This document shows, piece by piece, positions 24,589 through 31,464 of a stretch of DNA of 44,232 bases. The DNA comes from a virus. Positions within the stretch are counted from its first letter, which is position 1, and each line of letters opens with the position of its first letter. The stretch covers positions 1 to 44,232 of IMG/VR virus record IMGVR_UViG_3300008740_000016, one strand, 5' to 3'. Under the pieces are notes generated by a model, which made no database searches, was not told the origin of the DNA, and saw only the letters and a list, made by a program, of their open reading frames with translations. The position numbers and the translations under genes were made by a program.

Positions 24589-25497
24589 ATGAAACAAGCA
24601 GTATTAAGTTTAAGTGGTGGAATGGATAGTAGTACACTATTACTTCACCTATTGGCAAATGATTATAAAGTAACAGCTCTTAGTTTTGATTATGGACAAA
24701 AACATAGAGTTGAATTAGAAAGAGCACAAGAATTAGTAGATTACTTAAATAGTAATTCTGAAGAATATGACGAAGTAACAGGTAATAAACATATTTTTCA
24801 TCCAATTACCTACCAAACCATAAAATTAGATGGTTTATCTCAGTTATTAAACTCAGCTTTAGTAGAAGGAGGAGATGAAGTACCTGAAGGTCATTATGAA
24901 GAAGATAATATGAAAGCAACTGTAGTACCTAATAGAAATAAAATATTTTCTTCAATTATACAATCAGTAGCATTATCAATTGCTAATGAAACAGAATCAC
25001 CTGTTAAAATAGCAATGGGTATTCATGCGGGTGATCATGCAATTTATCCTGATTGTAGGCAAGAATTTAGAGATGCTGATTATAAAGCATTTTGTGAAGG
25101 TAATTGGGAAGCTCAAAGAGTATCATCTTATACACCTTATTTAGATGGAGATAAATTTGACATTTTAAAAGATGGAGAACAATGTTGTAAATTGTTAGGA
25201 GTTGATTTTGATGAAGTTTATAAAAGAACAAACACAAGTTATAAACCAATTCAACACCCCACAGGAAACCACACTTTAAAATATGATACTGATTTTATCC
25301 CTACAAAACCAGAATACAAATGGTACTCTGATTACAAATCAGCTTCATCAGTAGAAAGAATAGAAGCATTTATAAAATTAGGAAGACCTGATCCTGTAGA
25401 ATATGCTGATGAAACAGGACCAGTAGATTGGGAAACAGCAAAACAACACGCAGAACAATTATTATATGATTGGGCAGCAGATAAAGGAAGAGATTAA
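24589..25497 (+). CDS. queC: QueC-like 7-cyano-7-deazaguanine (preQ0) synthase, zinc cysteines missing
   Basis: Encodes 302 residues. The N-terminal PP-loop 'LSLSGGMDSSTLLL' (residues 6-19), 'LSFDYGQKHRVEL', 'VVPNRNKIFSSI' and 'GIHAGDHAIYPDCRQEF' are diagnostic of QueC, which turns 7-carboxy-7-deazaguanine into preQ0 using ATP and ammonia. The usual C-terminal zinc site (S-C-Y followed by C-x2-C-x2-C-x-E-R-x-E-A-F) is altered: S217 lies in 'NTSY', and D248, S251 and S254 precede 'VERIEAF'. All four ligands are therefore lost while the flanking residues remain. The usual 'GxxDPxxY' end is present as 'GRPDPVEY'. It may act without zinc or stop at an intermediate such as ADG. Confidence 0.88.
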   Translation: MKQAVLSLSGGMDSSTLLLHLLANDYKVTALSFDYGQKHRVELERAQELVDYLNSNSEEYDEVTGNKHIFHPITYQTIKLDGLSQLLNSALVEGGDEVPEGHYEEDNMKATVVPNRNKIFSSIIQSVALSIANETESPVKIAMGIHAGDHAIYPDCRQEFRDADYKAFCEGNWEAQRVSSYTPYLDGDKFDILKDGEQCCKLLGVDFDEVYKRTNTSYKPIQHPTGNHTLKYDTDFIPTKPEYKWYSDYKSASSVERIEAFIKLGRPDPVEYADETGPVDWETAKQHAEQLLYDWAADKGRD

Positions 25498-25498
25498 T

Positions 25499-25654
25499 AT
25501 GAAATATCCAGACGCAAAAAAACACCAAATAATAAGTTTTATTAAATCAGGGATTAGAATACTTGGTTATATAATAATACCTTTTGATTTAGTATTAGCA
25601 GCAGGTATTTTAGTATTTAGTGAATTTATAGGAATAGTAGAAGAATTAGTATAA
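25499..25654 (+). CDS. Small membrane protein, unknown
   Basis: Encodes 51 residues from ATG 25499; an upstream in-frame ATG at 25466 would overlap queC by 32 nt and is less likely. One long or two short hydrophobic segments ('GIRILGYIIIPFDLVLAAGI' and 'LVFSEFIGIVEELV') follow a basic start, MKYPDAKKHQ. It lies between queC and queD, overlapping queD by 1 nt (TAATG). Its function is unknown. Confidence 0.62.
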   Translation: MKYPDAKKHQIISFIKSGIRILGYIIIPFDLVLAAGILVFSEFIGIVEELV

Positions 25655-26130
25655 TGGGAAAATTTCAATCAACAAAAATATTTGACAACTACTCAGTTGC
25701 AATTAGACAATGGAAAGCACAACACTCACATTGTCAGTTATTACATGGATATGCTTTAAAATTTAAAGTATGGTTTGAATCTAACACACCATTTGATGAA
25801 AATATGGGATTAGATGACATGAATTGGATTGTAGATTATGGTGGATTTAAAGATGCACCTGTAGGAAATGGTTTAAAATCTTGGATGAATGATATGTGGG
25901 ATCATACCTTATTAATTCAAAAAGATGATCCATATTATGACATATTTGAACAAATGGGACAAATGGGATTAGCTAAAGTACATTTTTTAGAGAAAATGGG
26001 AGCTGAATCTTGTGCTAAATTAGTTTATGATCATTTTAATGATGTTTTATCCAAAACTGATGCTGGAAGATGTAAGGTTGTAAAGGTGGAATGTTTTGAA
26101 AACGATAAAAACTCTTCAATCTATAAATAA
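25654..26130 (+). CDS. queD: QueD, 6-carboxy-5,6,7,8-tetrahydropterin synthase
   Basis: Encodes 158 residues. The PTPS/QueD zinc site is visible in 'HSHCQLLHGYALKF', where the Cys is the catalytic thiol and the His residues bind metal. 'WIVDYGGFKD' matches the M-V-x-D-F-x-x-L/K segment, 'MWDHTLLI' holds the catalytic D-H pair, and 'KVECFENDKNSSIY' the terminal Glu. It converts dihydroneopterin triphosphate, the FolE product, into the QueE substrate. It shares 1 nt overlaps with the genes on both sides. Confidence 0.9.
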   Translation: MGKFQSTKIFDNYSVAIRQWKAQHSHCQLLHGYALKFKVWFESNTPFDENMGLDDMNWIVDYGGFKDAPVGNGLKSWMNDMWDHTLLIQKDDPYYDIFEQMGQMGLAKVHFLEKMGAESCAKLVYDHFNDVLSKTDAGRCKVVKVECFENDKNSSIYK

Positions 26131-26420
26131 TGAAAATATTATTAGCAGTAATAATCTCCTTAATAACTGGGTTCTTTTTTGGTAGACATACAAGATTTAG
26201 GTCTAAAAACTATGGAGTTACTAGAAAAATGTTTTTAACTCTTGAAAGAAGTGAAATAGATAGAAAAATAGATATTGCTTTAGATTTGGAAGATTATGAA
26301 TCTGCAATGATTCTACATAGAAAATTACATAAATTAGATAAAAAAATAAACAGAATTAAACGTAAAGAAGAAAGAAAAAATGCACGATACAAAATTAATG
26401 GAAGGAATAAAAAGAAATAA
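26130..26420 (+). CDS. Membrane-anchored protein with UVR-like helical hairpin
   Basis: Encodes 96 residues. The N-terminus, 'ILLAVIISLITGFFFGRH', is a membrane anchor. The centre ('IDIALDLEDYESAMILHRKL') resembles the two-helix UVR motif of UvrB/UvrC, which mediates protein-protein contact, and the C-terminus is very basic. It sits in the que operon and overlaps queE by about 41 nt if queE starts at 26380. Function unknown; the UVR resemblance is a pattern match only. Confidence 0.58.
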   Translation: MKILLAVIISLITGFFFGRHTRFRSKNYGVTRKMFLTLERSEIDRKIDIALDLEDYESAMILHRKLHKLDKKINRIKRKEERKNARYKINGRNKKK

Positions 26421-27243
26421 ATATTATTATGATACTGACAGAAACAAACCATTTGAGTCTACTCCAGGGGTATTAAAACGAATAGAAGATTATACTAAAG
26501 TATTACCCATTTGTGAGGTATACCGGTGTGTTCAATCAGAAGGTAGCAGATTTGGTCGACCCACAATAGCAGTCAGAACAACCGGCTGTACTCATAGATG
26601 TTATTTTGGAGAAGGTGGATGGTGTGATAGTTGGTATACAAGTATCCATCCAGAAAAAGGAACATTTTGTTTTAATGATATTATAAAAATATATGATGAA
26701 AATCCTCATGTAGAAGAAATGATGTTAACAGGCGGTTCTCCAACAATGCATAAAGCATTAGTAAATGAAATAACACATTTTGCTAAAAAAAGAGATATAT
26801 TTGTTACAATTGAAACTGAGGGTTCTCATTTTTTAGAAACTGATTATCCAATTGATTTAATTTCTTTATCACCAAAATTCTCAAATACAATTCCACAATT
26901 AGGAACCAAGACACCTAAAGGAGTTGATGTAGATGAAAGAATGATCAAACAACACAATAAATTTAGATTAAACATTGAAGCCATAGAAAAAACACTTCAA
27001 TACCATAAAGATTATCATTTTAAACCAGTGTGGGATGGCACAGAAGAAAATTTAAATGAAATAGAAGAATTTAGAAGAGGATTAAGTATCCCTAAAAATA
27101 AAACATTTATAATGCCCGCAGGAGATACAAGAGAAGAATTAATTAAAATGTATCCCTTAGTATTTGAAATGTGTGCTGAAAAAGGATACAATATGACAGG
27201 TAGAGATCATATTATTGCTTACGATACAGAAAGAGGTGTCTAG
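26380..27243 (+). CDS. queE: QueE, 7-carboxy-7-deazaguanine synthase (radical SAM)
   Basis: Encodes 287 residues from ATG 26380; ATG 26398 is an alternative with less overlap. 'CVQSEGSRFGRPTIAVRTTG' is the QueE substrate/fold signature. The cluster cysteines are Cys70, Cys74 and Cys82 in 'CTHRCYFGEGGWCDSWY', a C-x3-C-x7-C spacing rather than the canonical radical SAM C-x3-C-x2-C. 'MMLTGGSPTMH' is the SAM-binding GGE/GGS-type strand. It makes CDG from carboxytetrahydropterin, between QueD and QueC in the pathway. Confidence 0.9.
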   Translation: MHDTKLMEGIKRNKYYYDTDRNKPFESTPGVLKRIEDYTKVLPICEVYRCVQSEGSRFGRPTIAVRTTGCTHRCYFGEGGWCDSWYTSIHPEKGTFCFNDIIKIYDENPHVEEMMLTGGSPTMHKALVNEITHFAKKRDIFVTIETEGSHFLETDYPIDLISLSPKFSNTIPQLGTKTPKGVDVDERMIKQHNKFRLNIEAIEKTLQYHKDYHFKPVWDGTEENLNEIEEFRRGLSIPKNKTFIMPAGDTREELIKMYPLVFEMCAEKGYNMTGRDHIIAYDTERGV

Positions 27244-27379
27244 AGAAGAAGCATTAGAAATATTAGAAGAAGTAAAAGAAAATGTCCATACTTGCTGTGC
27301 TATAACAATGGAACCAGATGAAGTATTAGATTTATTAGAAAAATTAGAAGAATTTATAAAAAATGAAACAACTGATTGA
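27236..27379 (+). CDS. Small acidic helical protein with GTG start
   Basis: A 47-residue frame fills the gap between queE and hpt, overlapping the end of queE by 8 nt and the start of hpt by 17 nt. It starts at GTG 27236, with AAGAGG directly in front. The protein is acidic and helical ('REEALEILEEVKENVHTCC', 'PDEVLDLLEKLEEFIKNE') with a Cys-Cys pair. There is no ATG start, so it is a moderate call. Confidence 0.45.
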   Translation: MSREEALEILEEVKENVHTCCAITMEPDEVLDLLEKLEEFIKNETTD

Positions 27380-27875
27380 TCCACAAGAATTACAAATTAA
27401 AATTAAAATCTTAGCAAAACAACTGTCTGATGACCATAGAGATAGCAAAACACCTGTGGTAGCAGTTTGTATATTAAATGGTGGTTTTATGTTTTTTACT
27501 GATTTTGTAAGAGCAATGCCTATAGATTTAGAATGTGGTTTTATGAGAGTAAAATCTTATGCTTCTAAAAGAAAACAAGGGGACCTTCAGATTACAAAAG
27601 ATTTAGAAACTCCTATAAAGGGAAAACACGTTTATATAATTGATGATATTTTTGATACTGGTAATACAATGAAAGCAGTTGTTGACTATTTAAGAGTTAA
27701 AAAACCTAAATCCTTAAATATTGTTACCTTATTAAAAAGAGAATCATCCCCTACTTTTGATTTAGAATATCCTTGTTATAATGTTTTAGAAATAAAGGAT
27801 GAATGGGTAGTAGGTTATGGTTTGGATGATGATAAAGGGTTATGTAGAAATTACAATACTATTTATGAAGTTTAA
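27363..27875 (+). CDS. hpt: Hypoxanthine(-guanine) phosphoribosyltransferase
   Basis: Encodes 170 residues. The PRPP-binding signature is 'VYIIDDIFDTGNTM'; the N-terminal 'VVAVCILNGGFMFFTDFVRA' and the C-terminal base-binding 'EWVVGYGLDDDKGLCRNY' match HPRT. It transfers phosphoribose from PRPP to hypoxanthine or guanine, feeding GMP and hence GTP, the FolE substrate. Placed inside a 7-deazaguanine operon, it could also recycle the guanine released when the DpdA-like enzyme exchanges bases, or act on a deazapurine base. The last two roles are inference. Confidence 0.88.
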   Translation: MKQLIDPQELQIKIKILAKQLSDDHRDSKTPVVAVCILNGGFMFFTDFVRAMPIDLECGFMRVKSYASKRKQGDLQITKDLETPIKGKHVYIIDDIFDTGNTMKAVVDYLRVKKPKSLNIVTLLKRESSPTFDLEYPCYNVLEIKDEWVVGYGLDDDKGLCRNYNTIYEV

Positions 27876-27907
27876 TTTGGATTCTATTAAAAAAATTATT
27901 ATATTTA
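27876..27907 (+). promoter_or_regulatory. Promoter upstream of folE
   Basis: TTTG at 27876-27879, 20-nt spacer, TATATTTA at 27900-27907, 19 nt before the ATG at 27927. A second promoter within the modification cluster, so folE and the downstream polymerase genes can be expressed apart from dpdA-queE. Confidence 0.62.
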
Positions 27908-27926
27908 CCTAAAAATTAATTATTAA

Positions 27927-28625
27927 ATGAGCGAAGAAAACAAAAGAAGAAAATACCACACTGATATTGAATGTGTTAAGGAAGGTTTTGCTAATGGGGT
28001 AGCAGCAGATCATCCTCTTAATGAAGAAGAAAAACAAGCAATGATAGATGAAGCAGCTATTCATTATGGTAAATTCCTTACAGCACTAAAATGTGATTGG
28101 CAGAATGACCCAAATTCAATGGAAACCCCAAAAAGAGTAGCTAAAGCCTATGTTAATGATTTATGGGCAGGTAGATACAATGAACTATCAGGTGTAACAT
28201 CATTTCCATCAGATGGTTATCAAGGAATTGTTTTAGAAAAGGACATACCAGTAGTATCACAATGTTCACACCACCACCAAACAATTTTAGGAAAATGCCA
28301 TATTGCTTATATACCTGGAGAAGATGGTAGGGTAATTGGATTATCTAAATTAAACAGAATAGTAGATCATTTTGGTAGAAGGGGAGCTATTCAAGAACAA
28401 TTAACAATGGCTATACACAATGCAGTTAATAAAGTAGTAGAAAAAAATGTGGGAGTAATGGTAGTTATGCAAGCAACCCATAATTGTGTTTCTTGTAGAG
28501 GAGTTAAACATATGGGAGCAAGTATGATTACATCAGAAGTAAGTGGTGTATTTTCGGAACATGAAAAAACAGCTAAACAAGAAGTAATGCATATGATTGG
28601 ATACGGATTAGATGCTTACAGATAA
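27927..28625 (+). CDS. folE: GTP cyclohydrolase I
   Basis: Encodes 232 residues. The N-terminus up to about residue 40 is a charged extension. The catalytic core has 'CSHHHQTILGKCHIAYIP' with the zinc ligands Cys113 and a following His, 'IGLSKLNRIVDHFGRR', 'QEQLTMAI' and 'THNCVSCRGVKH' with the third ligand Cys187. It converts GTP to dihydroneopterin triphosphate, the first step toward preQ0. The gene has its own promoter. Confidence 0.92.
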   Translation: MSEENKRRKYHTDIECVKEGFANGVAADHPLNEEEKQAMIDEAAIHYGKFLTALKCDWQNDPNSMETPKRVAKAYVNDLWAGRYNELSGVTSFPSDGYQGIVLEKDIPVVSQCSHHHQTILGKCHIAYIPGEDGRVIGLSKLNRIVDHFGRRGAIQEQLTMAIHNAVNKVVEKNVGVMVVMQATHNCVSCRGVKHMGASMITSEVSGVFSEHEKTAKQEVMHMIGYGLDAYR

Positions 28626-28636
28626 AAATAAAGATT

Positions 28637-29164
28637 ATGCAATTAGAAATACCTTTTGAAGAAAATATTAAAGAACGTTTTATCCCTTTTGTAGATGAAG
28701 TAGAAGAATTCAATCAAACTTTTGGTAAACCCAATAACTACAAACCCACAATCCCTGAAAAAAAGGAATGGATGTTTGTATATGATTTTATTCTAGAAGA
28801 ATTAGAAGAATATAAAACTGCTTGTGAAAATGGTGATATAGTAGAAGTATTAGATGCTTTATGTGATATTACTTATGTTTCTCTTGGAAATGGGACCATG
28901 TTACATGGATTAAAGGATAAAATTTGGCATGCTTATCAAGAAGTACAGGCCTCAAATATGTCTAAAGCTTGTAAAACTGAAGAAGAAGCAATAGAAACGT
29001 GTAAAAGCGAAGAACAACGAATAGGTGAAAAAACCCACTTTCAAAAAGTAGGGGATTATTATATTGTTTATAGAAGTAGAGATAAAAAGGTTTTGAAAAG
29101 TATTAATTATTTTAGACCTAATTTACATCATTTTTTTACAGAAGAGGAAATAAAGAATGTATAA
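28637..29164 (+). CDS. MazG-like NTP pyrophosphohydrolase
   Basis: Encodes 175 residues. The all-alpha NTP pyrophosphatase pattern is present: 'VDEVEEFNQTFGKP', 'FILEELEEYKTACENGD' with the E-E-x2-E metal site, 'VEVLDALCDITYVSLG' with the D-x3-D pair, and 'EVQASNMSKAC' for base contact. Members remove pyrophosphate from (d)NTPs or related nucleotides. Next to FolE and the polymerase it could clear an unwanted nucleotide or shape the dGTP pool. Its substrate cannot be read from the sequence. It overlaps the polymerase gene by 8 nt. Confidence 0.82.
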   Translation: MQLEIPFEENIKERFIPFVDEVEEFNQTFGKPNNYKPTIPEKKEWMFVYDFILEELEEYKTACENGDIVEVLDALCDITYVSLGNGTMLHGLKDKIWHAYQEVQASNMSKACKTEEEAIETCKSEEQRIGEKTHFQKVGDYYIVYRSRDKKVLKSINYFRPNLHHFFTEEEIKNV

Positions 29165-30890
29165 AAACATAGTTGCAGAACCTGTTAGAGGAGAAAAAAA
29201 CACTCACACAATTCACTTATGGACAGATTCAGGATATTCCCAAACAAAATGGGTTAATCCCGCTTATAAGGAATGTCATGAAGCTGACGCAACTCATATA
29301 GGCCTAAATGGTCAACCTTTAAGAAAAACAACAAAGTATTATTATAACCCTTATGGTCCTGATTCAGAAAATGAAAAAGGCATCCATTTTGCGGATATGA
29401 AAGCCCATCAAAAATTCCTAATTGAAAAGTATGGAACTAATGATGAACCCTCAACTACCCACAGTGAGGTATTTTTTGATATTGAAACTGAAATGTTAGA
29501 TTCCCTCTCAGAAGAAGGTATTAGGGAAGCTCCTAAAATGGTTACATCTATAGCTTGGTATGACAAACAAGCGGACCAATGGGGGATTTTAATTTTAGAT
29601 ACTAAAAACCAACTAAAACATACTAAAGCAAAAAATAAAGAAATCATTCCTGTACAACATGAATCTGATCTTTTATATAAATGGGTTGATAAATTAAAAG
29701 AAATCCAACCTGATATTTTAATAGGTTATAACTCGGATTATTTTGATATACCTTATCTTTATTATAGAATTTGTAAAGTATTAGGAAAAGATATTGCTGA
29801 TGAAATGTCCCCTATTGGAAAAGTAACTTCAAGTCTTACTAGACATAATAACAATATTAGAGGGAAAAATTTTCAAGAAATTGATTTAAAGGGAATATCA
29901 TCTCTTGATTATATGAGAATGCATAAAAAATATAGTTGGGCAGATGAACCAAGTTGGAAATTAGATGCTATTGGAGAGAAATATGCAGGAATAAATAAAA
30001 TTGAGTATGATGGAAATTTAGATACTTTATTTGAAACTGATATACAGAAATTTATTCAATACAACTTTATGGATGTTAAAATATTAGTTGAGTTAGATAA
30101 AAAATTAGAATATTTATCTTTAACTAAAAACTTAGCCCATAAAGGAAAACATTCATACCATGAAATTTATGCTAATACAGTCACTCAAGATGGTGCAATT
30201 TCAGCTTATTTATTAGGTAAAGGAATAGTTCCACCTAATAAGGATCCACACATTACTTATGCTGATAGTTATGCAGGTGGTTATTTATTTTGTCCTAAAG
30301 CAGGTATTTACAATTATGTATTTGATGAAGATTTAACATCACTATATCCTTGCATTATAATGTCTTTAAACATTGGTAAAGAAACATTAATGGGTTATAT
30401 AATAGATTCTGATGATAGAAATAGTCGTTTAGGATTAAATGATTTAATAAAAATGGATCCTAAAAAATCCCTTATAATTAAAAATAATAAAAATAAAAGA
30501 GCAGAAATAACAGTGGGCCAGTTAATAAATTTTATTAAATCGAACAAATGGACCATTTCAGCAAATGGTACAATGTATTCTACAGACAGGCAATCAGTAT
30601 TATCAACAATACTAGCTAAATGGTTTTATGAGAGAGTTTTTTATAAAAACGAAATGAAAAAAGCATATAAAGCTAAAGATAATGGGTTAGGAGCTAAATT
30701 CCATATGAAACAATATACAATGAAAATTTTATTAAATAGTTTATATGGTGCTACAGCTTTATCAAGTTTTAGATATGGTAATAGAACATTATCAAAATCT
30801 ATTACTTTAACAGGTCAACGAATAATACAAGAAAGCGCTTTATGTGCTAATAGAAGTATGAACAAAGAAATAAAGGGGGAATTATGTTAA
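29157..30890 (+). CDS. gp43A: DNA polymerase B (gp43-like), N-terminal fragment: exonuclease plus motifs A and B
   Basis: Encodes 577 residues. The proofreading exonuclease is complete: Exo I 'FFDIETE' (Asp108, Glu110), Exo II 'GYNSDYFDIPY' (Asp194, Asp197) and Exo III 'YNFMDVKIL' (Asp306). The polymerase part has motif A 'DEDLTSLYPCI' (Asp392) and motif B 'KILLNSLYGAT' (Lys523, Tyr530). The frame then ends at TAA 30888 after 'LTGQRIIQESALCANRSMNK', before motif C. Motif C is found on the separate gene at 31461. Alignment logic with T4 gp43 suggests nothing is missing between the two parts, so this is a split enzyme rather than a truncated one. The stop overlaps the next start by 7 nt. Confidence 0.9.
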   Translation: MYKNIVAEPVRGEKNTHTIHLWTDSGYSQTKWVNPAYKECHEADATHIGLNGQPLRKTTKYYYNPYGPDSENEKGIHFADMKAHQKFLIEKYGTNDEPSTTHSEVFFDIETEMLDSLSEEGIREAPKMVTSIAWYDKQADQWGILILDTKNQLKHTKAKNKEIIPVQHESDLLYKWVDKLKEIQPDILIGYNSDYFDIPYLYYRICKVLGKDIADEMSPIGKVTSSLTRHNNNIRGKNFQEIDLKGISSLDYMRMHKKYSWADEPSWKLDAIGEKYAGINKIEYDGNLDTLFETDIQKFIQYNFMDVKILVELDKKLEYLSLTKNLAHKGKHSYHEIYANTVTQDGAISAYLLGKGIVPPNKDPHITYADSYAGGYLFCPKAGIYNYVFDEDLTSLYPCIIMSLNIGKETLMGYIIDSDDRNSRLGLNDLIKMDPKKSLIIKNNKNKRAEITVGQLINFIKSNKWTISANGTMYSTDRQSVLSTILAKWFYERVFYKNEMKKAYKAKDNGLGAKFHMKQYTMKILLNSLYGATALSSFRYGNRTLSKSITLTGQRIIQESALCANRSMNKEIKGELC

Positions 30891-31144
30891 GTAAACAATC
30901 AATTAGAAAAGAACATTCTATTTATTTAAATGGGGAGTTACTTGAAAAAGATGAAATGTTGGAAATATCTGAAGAATTTACAGAAGCAGAAGAACAACGT
31001 TTTAGAAAAATGCTCCAACAAGGAGGAAAAATAAAGATCCAAGGAAATCTTTATGAAATTAGAAAATCAGAATATAAAATAAGAAATAGTAGAGGGGATT
31101 ATGAAAAACCCACAATATTAAAAAAACCTGAAGACTGGGAATGA
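30884..31144 (+). CDS. Unknown protein inserted between the DNA polymerase halves
   Basis: Encodes 86 residues, charged, predicted alpha-beta ('EISEEFTEAEEQRFRKML', 'GGKIKIQGNLYEIRKSEYKI'). It shows no homing-endonuclease (LAGLIDADG, GIY-YIG, HNH) or intein motif. It overlaps the polymerase N-part by 7 nt and the SET gene by 4 nt (ATGA), so translation is likely coupled. It might help the halves assemble, but nothing in the sequence shows this. Confidence 0.66.
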   Translation: MLSKQSIRKEHSIYLNGELLEKDEMLEISEEFTEAEEQRFRKMLQQGGKIKIQGNLYEIRKSEYKIRNSRGDYEKPTILKKPEDWE

Positions 31145-31464
31145 AACAAGAAAACTATAGACCACTACCTGATAATTTAACTATCAAAGAATCGAAGATA
31201 GAAGGATTAGGATTATTTGCAACAGAAGACATTGATAAGGGAGATTATATTGGATTTACCCATTTTTACAGTGAAGGTCACCCTGACAACTATATTAGGA
31301 CTCCTTTAGGGGGTTTCATAAACCATAGTGAAGATCCTAATTGTGAATTATTTGATTCTAAATTTAGAAACAAACTAAAATCCCTATTTTTGATATCTAA
31401 AAAAGATATTAAGGTAGGAGAAGAATTAACCCTAAAATATAATCTATACAACCCAGAGGAATGA
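31141..31464 (+). CDS. SET-domain protein (putative lysine methyltransferase)
   Basis: Encodes 107 residues, essentially one SET domain. The opening is 'IEGLGLFATEDIDKGDYIGF', then 'GGFINHSEDPNCEL' with the N-H-S cofactor/knot motif, and 'KVGEELTLKYN' with the G-E-E-L-T-x-x-Y catalytic end. Such domains methylate lysines with SAM. There is no separate post-SET cysteine cluster. The gene lies inside the split polymerase gene with ATGA overlaps on both sides, so a partner in the replisome or a host protein is a possible substrate. The target is unknown. Confidence 0.84.
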   Translation: MKQENYRPLPDNLTIKESKIEGLGLFATEDIDKGDYIGFTHFYSEGHPDNYIRTPLGGFINHSEDPNCELFDSKFRNKLKSLFLISKKDIKVGEELTLKYNLYNPEE

